64,000 nt of DNA from SpSt-333 sp040751955 (GTDB taxonomy: Bacteria > Bacteroidota > Ignavibacteria > UBA10030 > UBA8401): positions 15,667-79,666 of the forward strand of contig JBFMFY010000008.1 of assembly GCA_040751955.1 (NCBI GenBank), written 5' to 3'. This document shows positions 34,127 to 43,311 of the stretch, one piece after another (within the stretch, counting starts at the first letter, position 1; every line of letters starts with the position of its first letter). The position numbers and the translations under genes were made by a program. The notes beneath the pieces are model-generated. The model worked only from the letters and a program-made list of their open reading frames with translations. It had not been told where the DNA came from and did not search any database.

Positions 34127-36307
34127 ATGGATCGTTCAGAGATTAGATCGAAAATAGTAGAGTACTTCAAAAAACATCCCCACGAAGGATTTAAGTCCCG
34201 CCAGCTCAAACGCCGTTTTTCCATTCACGCCGATCACGAATTTGAGGTTTTGCGCGATGTGCTTCACAAGATGGTCGATAAAGGAGAACTGGCGTGGACA
34301 AAAAGACAAGGATACCATCGTGTTGCACCGAAGCAGCGAGGGATCGTCGGAACGATCATGCTTACCAAGCAAGGGGTCGGTGTTGTCACGACGGAAACAG
34401 GCGATGAGATACAGATCGACAAACGCTCGATAGGTACTGCGTTGAACGGCGACACCGTCGAAGTTGCGTTATTCGCCGCGTCGAAGAAAAAAAAGCGTGA
34501 ACCGGATCAGAAAATCGAAGGGGAGGTTGTGAATGTTGTAAAGCGGGCGCAATCGGAGTTTATCGGCAAACTTGAACGGAGCAACAATTTTTATTTTGTG
34601 CTGCCGGACGATGCGAGAGTACCGCGCGATATCTACATTGCTCCTGAGTCGTTGCATGGCGCGCGTCCAGGCGAGAAAGTGCTTGTTGAATTGTTCGAGT
34701 GGAACGATCCGCAATTGAACCCGGAAGGAAAGGTTATTAAAATCCTCGGCGCTGCCGGCGATCCGTTTGTTGAATTGCGTTCGGTAATCCAGTCGTTCCG
34801 TCTCCCCACCTCGTTTCCACAGGAAGTTGAGCAGGAGGTGAGTGCAGTTTCTGAGACGATACCGCAGGAAGAGCTCCGCAAACGGGTGGATCTGCGATCA
34901 ATGAAAATAGTGACGATTGATCCTCATGATGCAAAAGATTTTGATGATGCGCTTTCAATTGAAGTGCTCGATGAAGGGAAATTCAAACTCGGCGTACATA
35001 TAGCCGACGTTAGTGCGTACGTGAAAGAAGGGACAGCGGTTGACGAAGAGGCGTTTGCACGCGGAACGAGCGTCTATCTGGCAAATCAGGTGATACCAAT
35101 GCTGCCGGAGAAATTGTCGAACAAGTTGTGCAGCCTGATGCCGAATGTGGACCGTCTTGCGTACACATGCTTCATGACTATCTCCGGAAAAGGGAAGGTG
35201 GTCGATTATTCGTTTGCACGGAGTGTCATCAACTCGAAACGCCGGTTTACGTACGAAGAGGTGGAGACCATTCTTGACAGCGGCAAGGGGGAATTCCACA
35301 CGGAGTTGTCGCTGCTCTGGACGGTTGCATCGTCATTGCGCAAGAAGAGGATGAAGAACGGCAGCATCGACTTCGATTCGCCAGAGGCAAAGTTCAAGTA
35401 CGATGAACATGGCAAACCCGTCGAGATCATGATCAAGAAACGATTGAAGAGCCACCAGCTTGTCGAAGAATGCATGCTGCTGGCAAACCAAACCGTGGCT
35501 GCGCATATTTCATCCATTCAAAAAAAGAATGAAACGCTTCCGTTCGTGTACAGAGTGCATGATACCCCCAATCCGGAAAAATTACAGGCTCTCGCTCAAT
35601 TCGTCCAAAAGTTTGGCTACAAATTAAACATTCACGAATCGGCAACATCTAAAGATTTGCAGAAGATGCTGCTCGAGATCCAGGGAACAAAAGAAGAGAA
35701 TCTGATCAACGAAGTAACATTGCGCAGCATGGCAAAGGCGGTCTATTCAACCGAGAACATCGGTCATTTTGGGCTTGCATTTGACGACTATACGCACTTC
35801 ACATCGCCGATCCGCCGCTATCCTGACCTGTTGGTACATCGCCTGCTCGATGAATACAGCAGGGGGATGAATGATAAGCGCAAACAGTACTTTGAAAAAA
35901 ATCTCGCGGAGTGGTGCAAACATTGTTCGGACCGGGAGAAGGTTGCAGCAGAAGCGGAGCGGGAATCTGTGAAAGTGATGCAGGTGGAATACATGAAGCA
36001 GCATGTCGGCGATGAATTTGAAGGGATCATCTCCGGTGTAATGCAGTTCGGTATTTTCATCGAGATCAACGATCTGCTTGTCGAGGGGCTGCTCCATGTC
36101 CGCGATCTTGACGATGACTATTATTCCTATGATGAGCGTCAGTATTCATTGATCGGCGAGCGGAGCGGTAAAACGTACCGGCTGGGAGATTCGATTATTG
36201 TAAAAGTGGCGAAGGTCAATCCCGAACAGCGAAAGATTGATTTTGTCCTTTCAGAGAATGATATTTCAGTAAGGTCTGCAAAAAAGTCGAAACGGCGACG
36301 GCACTAA
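34127..36307 (+). CDS. rnr: Ribonuclease R
   Basis: A 3'-to-5' exoribonuclease degrading structured RNA in the cytoplasm. The 726-residue chain has an N-terminal winged-helix/OB region, cold-shock-like domains (~75-210), the RNB catalytic domain with acidic motif 'IDPHDAKDFDDALSIE' (~265-280), and a C-terminal S1 domain ('DEFEGIISGVMQFGIFIEI') with a basic tail (KKSKRRRH). ATG 34127 is chosen over an upstream in-frame ATG because AAGGA precedes it and the frame above it overlaps tamB. The gap to tamB is 7 nt. An RNase in an envelope operon is probably incidental co-transcription. Confidence 0.96.
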   Translation: MDRSEIRSKIVEYFKKHPHEGFKSRQLKRRFSIHADHEFEVLRDVLHKMVDKGELAWTKRQGYHRVAPKQRGIVGTIMLTKQGVGVVTTETGDEIQIDKRSIGTALNGDTVEVALFAASKKKKREPDQKIEGEVVNVVKRAQSEFIGKLERSNNFYFVLPDDARVPRDIYIAPESLHGARPGEKVLVELFEWNDPQLNPEGKVIKILGAAGDPFVELRSVIQSFRLPTSFPQEVEQEVSAVSETIPQEELRKRVDLRSMKIVTIDPHDAKDFDDALSIEVLDEGKFKLGVHIADVSAYVKEGTAVDEEAFARGTSVYLANQVIPMLPEKLSNKLCSLMPNVDRLAYTCFMTISGKGKVVDYSFARSVINSKRRFTYEEVETILDSGKGEFHTELSLLWTVASSLRKKRMKNGSIDFDSPEAKFKYDEHGKPVEIMIKKRLKSHQLVEECMLLANQTVAAHISSIQKKNETLPFVYRVHDTPNPEKLQALAQFVQKFGYKLNIHESATSKDLQKMLLEIQGTKEENLINEVTLRSMAKAVYSTENIGHFGLAFDDYTHFTSPIRRYPDLLVHRLLDEYSRGMNDKRKQYFEKNLAEWCKHCSDREKVAAEAERESVKVMQVEYMKQHVGDEFEGIISGVMQFGIFIEINDLLVEGLLHVRDLDDDYYSYDERQYSLIGERSGKTYRLGDSIIVKVAKVNPEQRKIDFVLSENDISVRSAKKSKRRRH

Positions 36308-36354
36308 TTGTCCGCAATCGGCGTTTTTATGAAAGAAGCAAGAGTGAGGTCCGT

Positions 36355-39300
36355 ATGAAACTATTGAACATATCACTGCTCACACTCGTCATTGCTGTCG
36401 CGCTGATGGGGCAGGATGGCAATTTCGGGAAGAATAAAGTGCAGTACAAGAAATTCGAATGGTACTTTATTCAAACCGACCATTTTGACATTTATTTTTA
36501 CGACGGCGGCGAACAGATTGCGAACTTTACTGCGGCTGCTGCGGAATCTGCATATACATCAATCAGCCGCACATTCCGATATCAACTCAACAACCGTGTG
36601 CCGTTGATGGTGTACAATTCCCACAACGATTTTCAACAGACCAATGTTGTCGGCGAATATCTTGAAGAGGGGATCGGCGGCGTAACGGAGTTGTTCAAAA
36701 ACAGAGTTGTGATTCCGTTCGAAGGAAATTACCGCCAATTCCGCCATGTCATTCATCATGAACTTGTCCACGCCGTGATCAACGATATGTTCTACGGCGG
36801 CTCCATTCAAGCGATCATCACGAACAATATCCGGCTGCAGATTCCTCTCTGGATGAATGAAGGGCTTGCGGAGTATGAAGCGTTGAAGTGGGATGTCAAC
36901 TCCGATATGTTCATGCGCGATGCAACGATCCATACGTATCTGCCGCCAATAGAATATCTCGGCGGATACTTTGCGTACCGCGGCGGTCAATCTGTATGGT
37001 ATTATATCGCCAACAAGTACGGTGAACAAAAGATCGCCGAGATTTTGCATCGTGTCAAAGGGGCGCGGAATCTCGATGCGGGATTCAAAAGCGCAATCGG
37101 CTTGAGTGTGAGCGAACTGTCCGAGCGTTGGATGAAAGAACAGAAAGTGCAATACTGGCCCGATATTGCGAAAAGGGAAGAACCGGCTGACTTTGCCACA
37201 CGCATCACCAACCATGTTAAAGAAAACAATTTCTATAACACCAGCCCGGCAATTTCACCGCAGGGAGATAAAATTGCGTTCATTTCTGACCGCGACGATT
37301 ACTTTGATGTTTATGTGATATCGACGATTGATAACAAGGTTAAAAAAATTGTCGATGGACAGCGGACAAAAAACTTTGAAGAGCTGCATTTGCTGACTCC
37401 GGGCATGTCATGGTCGCCGGACGGCAAAAAGATCGCACTGGCGGTGAAGAGCGGCGAACATGATGCAATTTACCTTGTGGATGTGAACGAAGGGGAAGAA
37501 GAAAAACTTGCGATTGAACTTGACGGTATCTTTTCCGTCGATTGGTCGCGCAAGGGGGACAAACTTGCATTTGTCGGCAACACATCAACGCAATCCGATA
37601 TCTATGTCTATGACCTGAATACGAAAGAGCTGACAAATCTCACCAACGATCCGTTCTCTGATTCCGATCCTGCATTTTCACCGGATGGAAAAACGGTGTA
37701 CTTCGTTTCTGATCGGAAGAATTATATCGACAAAACGCAACTTCCAAAAAATTTCAAGATATCACGGTTCGATTACTCGCAGCTCGACATTTACGCTATC
37801 GACACACAATCGAAAAAAATAAAACGAGTAACGGATCTGGAGGAAAGCGACGAAACAAATCCTATCCTCTCTCCCGATGGGTCGAAAATGCTCTATGTCT
37901 CCGATCGAACGGGAATCGGCAATGTCTATGAACGGAATCTTTCCTCCGGCGAGGATCGTCCGATCACGAATTCCATTACCGGCGTCTATCAATTATCGGT
38001 CTCTGCGGACGGCAATAAACTTGCTTTTTCATCATTAAATCAGGCAGGTTTCGATATCTTCCTTTTGAAAACACCGTTCGAGAAAAAACTTGCCGTTGCA
38101 GAACTGGAACCGACAGAGTATATAAAGAAAAAGAACCTGACGGTATCACTGCAAAAGGATTCAACAGCAACAACCGTTGTGGAATCCGAAACGAAATCCA
38201 CAAATGATTCTTCCGGTGTGTACGGCGACAACGTGAGAATCGATTTCAACAACTATGTATTTACAGATGAAGGAGTGCGCGAGCAAGATCAGAATTTCTA
38301 TCCCTCCGGTAAAGAGAAAGACATCACTGTCAACAACAATGTGGATGAAGAAGGGAATTACGTTGTTAACAAATACAAGCTGAACTTTTCACCCGACATT
38401 ATTTACGGCAATGCCGCCTTCAGTACATTCTACGGTGTGCAGGGGACGACGATGATGGCGTTCAGTGATATGCTGGGAGATCATCAAATCTATTTTCTCA
38501 CCAATCTGCTGCTCGATCTGAAGAACAGCGATTATGTCCTCGCCTATTTCTATCTGCCGTCGATGATCGACTGGGGTGTGCAGGGATACCACAGTGCGAG
38601 ATTTTTGTACAATTACGACAATGCCGGCAATCTCTGGCTGTATCGTTTCAGGACATGGGGGCTTGGTCTTTCTGCCTCATATCCCCTTGACCGGTTTAAC
38701 AGGATTGAAGGTTCGCTGTCATGGATGAATCTGCTTCGGGAAAATCTTGATTATGTCCTGGATCCGAAACAGAATCGCGAATTGATCATCCCGTCATTCA
38801 GTTTTGTGCATGACAACACGTTGTGGGGTTATACGTCGCCCAATAACGGTTCACGGTATAACATTAATGCAATGTTCAGTCCGAATATCGGTTCCAATGC
38901 GATCGAATTCCAGACGTACACATTCGATTACCGGACCTATACAAAGTTTTGGAGGAATTATTCGTTCGTGATGAGGTACTCGGGAGGCGTCAGTCTTGGA
39001 AAAAATGCCCAGCAATTTTTTATCGGCGGCACGGATGGTTGGATTAATCGTGAATTTGAAAACGGCGGGATCCCGATTGATGATATTGAAGATTATGCAT
39101 TTCTCTCCCCGGCATTGCCGCTGCGTGGATACAACTACAACGTGAAGAACGGGACAAAATTCGCATTGGTAAATTATGAACTCCGATACCCGTTCATTCA
39201 GTATTTGGTGACCGGAGGATTGCCGATCTCGCTTGGGAACATCACCGGTGCAACGTTTCTCGATGTCGGTTCTTCATGGACCGATGAAAAAGTATGGAAA

Positions 39301-39477
39301 GGGTTTGGTACGGATAGCAGGGGCAATACAGTAACCCAGGATTTGCTCATCGGAACAGGTATGGGAGTGCGCATGTTCCTGTTCGGGCTGCCGCTGAAGA
39401 TCGATGTCGCATGGTCGTACACCGGCGAAGGATTTTCGATCCCGAAGTACTACTTCTCGCTGGGCGGAGATTTCTAA
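36355..39477 (+). CDS. Zincin peptidase - PD40 propeller - outer-membrane barrel fusion
   Basis: A 1040-residue protein with a signal peptide and three regions. Residues ~35-260 are a peptidase-MA-like zinc protease with H135-E-L-V-H139 and a third ligand Glu169 in 'MNEGLAEYEA'. Residues ~290-580 form a TolB-like PD40 propeller with six 'SPDG' blades. Residues ~660-1040 form an Omp85/BamA-like barrel region, including 'PLRGYNYN' and ending in Phe. It would place a protease and propeller on the periplasmic or surface side of an outer-membrane pore. It lies 47 nt after rnr with a GAGG ribosome site. Similar multi-domain proteins are annotated in FCB genomes, but I know of no defined function. 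Confidence 0.88.
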   Translation: MKLLNISLLTLVIAVALMGQDGNFGKNKVQYKKFEWYFIQTDHFDIYFYDGGEQIANFTAAAAESAYTSISRTFRYQLNNRVPLMVYNSHNDFQQTNVVGEYLEEGIGGVTELFKNRVVIPFEGNYRQFRHVIHHELVHAVINDMFYGGSIQAIITNNIRLQIPLWMNEGLAEYEALKWDVNSDMFMRDATIHTYLPPIEYLGGYFAYRGGQSVWYYIANKYGEQKIAEILHRVKGARNLDAGFKSAIGLSVSELSERWMKEQKVQYWPDIAKREEPADFATRITNHVKENNFYNTSPAISPQGDKIAFISDRDDYFDVYVISTIDNKVKKIVDGQRTKNFEELHLLTPGMSWSPDGKKIALAVKSGEHDAIYLVDVNEGEEEKLAIELDGIFSVDWSRKGDKLAFVGNTSTQSDIYVYDLNTKELTNLTNDPFSDSDPAFSPDGKTVYFVSDRKNYIDKTQLPKNFKISRFDYSQLDIYAIDTQSKKIKRVTDLEESDETNPILSPDGSKMLYVSDRTGIGNVYERNLSSGEDRPITNSITGVYQLSVSADGNKLAFSSLNQAGFDIFLLKTPFEKKLAVAELEPTEYIKKKNLTVSLQKDSTATTVVESETKSTNDSSGVYGDNVRIDFNNYVFTDEGVREQDQNFYPSGKEKDITVNNNVDEEGNYVVNKYKLNFSPDIIYGNAAFSTFYGVQGTTMMAFSDMLGDHQIYFLTNLLLDLKNSDYVLAYFYLPSMIDWGVQGYHSARFLYNYDNAGNLWLYRFRTWGLGLSASYPLDRFNRIEGSLSWMNLLRENLDYVLDPKQNRELIIPSFSFVHDNTLWGYTSPNNGSRYNINAMFSPNIGSNAIEFQTYTFDYRTYTKFWRNYSFVMRYSGGVSLGKNAQQFFIGGTDGWINREFENGGIPIDDIEDYAFLSPALPLRGYNYNVKNGTKFALVNYELRYPFIQYLVTGGLPISLGNITGATFLDVGSSWTDEKVWKGFGTDSRGNTVTQDLLIGTGMGVRMFLFGLPLKIDVAWSYTGEGFSIPKYYFSLGGDF

Positions 39478-39497
39478 GAGGATACGAGTGTACAACA

Positions 39498-39529
39498 AAT
39501 CCCCGCGATGTTCAGCATCCCGGGGATTT
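39498..39529. terminator. Hairpin between convergent genes, probable shared terminator
   Basis: The arms AAATCCCCGCGATG and CATCCCGGGGATTT pair with one mismatch around a short loop. The gene at 36355 (plus) and the permease at 39568 (minus) converge here. T-rich sequence flanks the hairpin on both sides but no long T run, so termination may be partial. Confidence 0.6.
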
Positions 39530-39567
39530 ATATTTCAAAGCCGCGAACAGCAAACCCCCAAATCGTG

Positions 39568-40986
39568 TTACGCCTTTTTCATCTGCTTCTGCCAATAGAT
39601 ATAAAAAGGAATTCCTGCCACCAATAACAACAATCCAACCATTGAATCTGCCGTCTGTTCCACGATCGTGTTGTACACAAACCACGTGGCAACGAGGATG
39701 AAGACAATTGGAATGACCGGATAGAACGGAACTTTGTATGCTCGTTCCGCATTCGGCTGTTTGCTGCGGAGTATGAACACCGCTGCTGCGCCGAGTGCGT
39801 AGAAGATCCATCCGGCAAAGATTACGTACGTGAAGATCTGATCGTATGTACCGGTCAGACATAATATGGATGCCCATGTTCCCTGGACGACAAGAGATTT
39901 TGAGGGAGTGCGGAACTTTGGATGCACTTGTCCCATGCTCTGGAAGAACATTTTGTCTTTTGCCATTGCATAGAAGACGCGCGCGGTTGTCATCGACGTT
40001 GCATTCACCGTGCCGAATGTTGAGATCATGACCATTGCAGAAATAATTGCGCCTCCCCAGCCGTAAAAGATTGCGTTCATCACGTCCGCAGCGACAAGTT
40101 TCGATTGCGCTATCTGACCGATCGGCAAAATGTAGAGATATGCAAGATTCGTTGTTACGTAGATTACAATGACGGCAAGCGTGCCGATAATAAGTGCGCG
40201 TGGAATATTCTTTTGCGGCTCGATCACTTCTCCGGCAAGATAGGTGAGTGAATTCCATCCGTCATATGACCACAATGTGGCTATCATTGCAACACCGAAT
40301 GCAGCAAGCAGCGCTCCGGATGACGGCGTTCCCCAGAGCGGAAAGAAGTTATCCGTACTTCCTTTCCCTGAACCAAATGCCAGGACAATAATCGATCCGA
40401 TGGCAACCACTTTCAGCACGGTAAAAACATTCTGAATCATCCCCCCGAACTGCACTCCGAAATAATTGATCGTGGTAACAGTGACGACCGCAAGGATCGC
40501 CACCATCGTAATGCCAATGTCTTTGAGCGGATAGAATTCACCGATCAGGGGCATTTGCCAGCCTTCGAGCTCCGGACCGAAGTTCGGAAGATCCACGAAG
40601 TACCCGAAATATTTTGCGAAGGCAACGGCAATTGCGGCAATCGATCCGGTTTGGTAAACAATAAATGTTGTCCAACCGTACAGAAATGCAGTTAACTGTC
40701 CAAAGGTTACACGAAAAAAAACATACTGCCCGCCGGCTTCAGGAATAAGACTGGCGACTTCGGCGTTCGTCAGCGCCCCTGCAAGCGTCAGCAATCCCGT
40801 AAGAATCCACACGCCGATCATCAATCCGGGAATATCAACATTTGCCGCGACATTTTGCGGCGTCAAAAAAATTCCCGAACCGATCACCGATCCGATGACG
40901 ACCATAATGGCATTGGTTAATGTTAAACGGCGGGCAAGTGTAGAGTGCGGTTGTTCTGCAGGCGACTCTATTCGCTGTGAATTCAT
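39568..40986 (-). CDS. APC-family amino-acid permease (second paralogue)
   Basis: A 472-residue inner-membrane transporter with about 12 hydrophobic segments and the APC signature 'VIGSGIFLTPQNVA' plus 'IPEAGGQYVFFRV'. It resembles LAT-type permeases and is paralogous to the gene at 7924. ATG at 40986 follows an ACGGAG ribosome site with 6-nt spacing. It lies 89 nt downstream of the histidine kinase on the same strand, so it could be read through from that operon or have its own promoter. The substrate cannot be told from the sequence. Confidence 0.93.
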   Translation of the reverse strand: MNSQRIESPAEQPHSTLARRLTLTNAIMVVIGSVIGSGIFLTPQNVAANVDIPGLMIGVWILTGLLTLAGALTNAEVASLIPEAGGQYVFFRVTFGQLTAFLYGWTTFIVYQTGSIAAIAVAFAKYFGYFVDLPNFGPELEGWQMPLIGEFYPLKDIGITMVAILAVVTVTTINYFGVQFGGMIQNVFTVLKVVAIGSIIVLAFGSGKGSTDNFFPLWGTPSSGALLAAFGVAMIATLWSYDGWNSLTYLAGEVIEPQKNIPRALIIGTLAVIVIYVTTNLAYLYILPIGQIAQSKLVAADVMNAIFYGWGGAIISAMVMISTFGTVNATSMTTARVFYAMAKDKMFFQSMGQVHPKFRTPSKSLVVQGTWASILCLTGTYDQIFTYVIFAGWIFYALGAAAVFILRSKQPNAERAYKVPFYPVIPIVFILVATWFVYNTIVEQTADSMVGLLLLVAGIPFYIYWQKQMKKA

Positions 40987-41075
40987 TCAGTACTCCGTTG
41001 GTGGACTATGTGATGGCAAAAACGAATGGGAAAAAATATGCAAATGCAGTGCAAGATGCAACGAATATGGTTGGT

Positions 41076-42608
41076 TCAATGGAAAATTTCCAGTTGAGGG
41101 GTCTGTGGCTTTAACGGGAGCGAAACCGTGAATGTGCTTCCCCTGTTCACTTCACTTTCCACCGTGATTGAGCCGCCGTGAATTTCTGTGATCCATTTCG
41201 AAATCGAAAGTCCTAAACCGCTGCCGCCGAGTTCGCGCGAGCGGGCTTTATCGACACGGTAGAAGCGATCGAAAATTTTTCCAAGATCTTCCTTCGGAAT
41301 GCCGATGCCACTGTCTTTCACGCGAATTTTTGCATACCCGTTTTCCCGAAGGAGCGACAATTCAACAGTTCCGTGTTCCGGTGTATATTTGATAGCGTTG
41401 TCAATGAGATTCAGAAATAACTGGCGAAGCCGCACAGGGTCGCCGTTGATGAGCGTATCGTCGAGAGAGCCGATTGAGACGGTGATCTTTTTTCTCTCCG
41501 CCAGAATCTCGCTGTCTTCATATAGTTCCTGAATAATTGTCCGCAGCCATACATCCTGCATTTTAATGTATGATGTTCCCATGTCCGCTTTAGTCAGCGT
41601 GAGAAGATTATCGACAATCGTTGTCATGCGGATCGTTTCTTCGAGTGCGCTTGAAACGGTTTTTCGATACTCGTCCGATGAGCTCCTTTTTGAACGGAGC
41701 GCAAGTTCCAATTCGCCGCGCATAATTGTCAGCGGAGTGCGCAGTTCGTGTGATGCATCGCTGGAGAATTGCTGTATCTGGCTGAATGATAATTGCAGGC
41801 GGCTGATCATGTCATTAAACGTAGCGACCAGCCTGCCAAGTTCATCGTCAACACCGGTATATTGAATGCGCTTGTCCAAATTTTGCGCTGTGATAGCTCT
41901 TGCTGCGCGCGTAATATCATCCACGGGCCGCAAAGAACGCGTTGCCAAAAACCATCCGCCGCCGACGGAGACGATCAACGCTACAGGAATGAGAAAGATG
42001 AAGATGGAGAAAAGATTGCTGAGCAGGTCGTTGATCTCGGATATAGGATACGCGACGTACACTTTCATCGATCTGTCCTGACTTACCGCAAGACGGAGCG
42101 GCTGTCCCTGCGCATTCCATATGGTCACAAGTTTCGTGATATCCTTCGGCACATCGTCAAATTGAATCTCCTCTTCTTTTCCCAGTCCGGATTTGTAGAG
42201 CATGTCGCCGTTGCGGTCTTTGATCTGTATGATCTGCTTTTTCGGCGTAAGAAGTGTGTGCTCGTAAATTTGATTCCAGATGGCGTCGAATTCTATGTCA
42301 ACCGAATCGATATTGCGCAATTCGATTTCATCCGACTTCCGGATCTCCTGCTTCACCGTTTTCTTATCTTTCGAGATCTGCAGTTTCGGTTTGACCCGTT
42401 GTTTCTTTACGCGGACACGCCTCGCTTGCGGCTCGATGAAATTCTTCAGCCACACCACTTCCTGGTACAGCGAACGGTCGAGACTGGTCATCAGATTCTG
42501 TTCGGTGTAGAAATACGAGGCGACTGCGAAGACAAGCAATGTTCCGCCAACAATAAGCGAATAATAGAGCGTCAGTTTGAATCGTATGGATCTTCGGTAC
42601 TTCATCAC
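41076..42608 (-). CDS. Membrane sensor histidine kinase
   Basis: A 510-residue two-component sensor. One membrane segment lies near residue 20, a periplasmic loop of ~170 residues follows, then a second membrane segment ('LLSNLFSIFIFLIPVALIV'), HAMP, the dimerisation/His box 'DASHELRTPLTIM', N box 'NLIDNAIKYTP' and G boxes 'DSGIGIPKED' and 'GGSGLGLSI'. The architecture is CusS/OmpR-partner type. The sensor loop starts with a strikingly basic run (RRVRVKKQRVKPKLQ), suggesting contact with an anionic ligand or surface. Its start overlaps the stop of the response regulator by 4 nt, so the pair is translationally coupled. Confidence 0.95.
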   Translation of the reverse strand: MMKYRRSIRFKLTLYYSLIVGGTLLVFAVASYFYTEQNLMTSLDRSLYQEVVWLKNFIEPQARRVRVKKQRVKPKLQISKDKKTVKQEIRKSDEIELRNIDSVDIEFDAIWNQIYEHTLLTPKKQIIQIKDRNGDMLYKSGLGKEEEIQFDDVPKDITKLVTIWNAQGQPLRLAVSQDRSMKVYVAYPISEINDLLSNLFSIFIFLIPVALIVSVGGGWFLATRSLRPVDDITRAARAITAQNLDKRIQYTGVDDELGRLVATFNDMISRLQLSFSQIQQFSSDASHELRTPLTIMRGELELALRSKRSSSDEYRKTVSSALEETIRMTTIVDNLLTLTKADMGTSYIKMQDVWLRTIIQELYEDSEILAERKKITVSIGSLDDTLINGDPVRLRQLFLNLIDNAIKYTPEHGTVELSLLRENGYAKIRVKDSGIGIPKEDLGKIFDRFYRVDKARSRELGGSGLGLSISKWITEIHGGSITVESEVNRGSTFTVSLPLKPQTPQLEIFH

Positions 42609-43297
42609 GATTCTTTCATAACATAGCCGACACCGCGGACCGTATGAATCAGTTTTTTACTGAATCCGCCGTCAATTTTTGTGCGAAGGTGATTGATATA
42701 CACGTCGATTATGTTCGTGCCGGTATCGAAGCTGTAATTCCAGATATGTTCGGTGATGGTGCTGCGGTTCAGTGTTTTGTTTCTGTTGCGGATAAAGTAT
42801 TCCAGCAGTGCGAACTCTTTCGATGTCAGGTCGATCATTTTTCCGCCGCGGACTGCTTTGTGCGATACCAGGTCGAGCGTTAGATCGCCGATTGTAAGCA
42901 TTGTTGCGGATTTTTCCGCCCCTTTTTTTCTCCGGAGGAGTGAACGAACGCGCGCAAGTAACTCCGTAATTGCAAAAGGTTTTATAAGATAGTCATCTGC
43001 TCCGTAATCCAATCCTCTCACACGATCATCAACGGTGCTTTTTGCGGTCAACATCAACACGGGTGTTTCGTTCCCCTGCTTCCGGAGTGACGTAAGAACC
43101 TCCAAACCGTCTTTCTTCGGCATCATAATGTCGAGAATGATAAGATCGTAGCGGTTTCGCAGAATGAGTTGTTCACCTTTTTCACCGTCAACCGCCTCTT
43201 CAACAGAATATTTCTCTTCCTCCAATCCTTTTCGGATGAGTGCAGATATCTTCTTTTCATCTTCTACAATAAGTATTTTTGCCGTTGTATTTTTCAT
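42605..43297 (-). CDS. OmpR-family response regulator
   Basis: A 230-residue DNA-binding regulator. The receiver has the acidic pair Glu12-Asp13, phospho-acceptor Asp56 ('LIILDIMMPKKDGL') and the 'LIKPFAI' Lys. The C-terminal winged helix is of the Trans_reg_C type ('LTSKEFALLEYFIRNRNKTLNRSTI', ending 'TVRGVGYVMKES'). It lies 14 nt downstream of the phoD-like gene and overlaps the kinase by 4 nt, so all three form one minus-strand operon. A role in controlling the phosphatase is a reasonable inference; no binding site could be recognised. Confidence 0.96.
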   Translation of the reverse strand: MKNTTAKILIVEDEKKISALIRKGLEEEKYSVEEAVDGEKGEQLILRNRYDLIILDIMMPKKDGLEVLTSLRKQGNETPVLMLTAKSTVDDRVRGLDYGADDYLIKPFAITELLARVRSLLRRKKGAEKSATMLTIGDLTLDLVSHKAVRGGKMIDLTSKEFALLEYFIRNRNKTLNRSTITEHIWNYSFDTGTNIIDVYINHLRTKIDGGFSKKLIHTVRGVGYVMKES

Positions 43298-43311
43298 GAT
43301 GGATGCCGGCG

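Noticed and set aside
39512..40258. A 248-residue minus-strand frame overlapping the permease gene
   Set aside because: It lies in another frame of the same strand as a clear APC permease, has Cys/Arg-rich composition and no motifs: a shadow frame.
41793..42626. A 277-residue plus-strand frame opposite the histidine kinase
   Set aside because: It is antisense to a complete kinase with all boxes intact and shows no family features.
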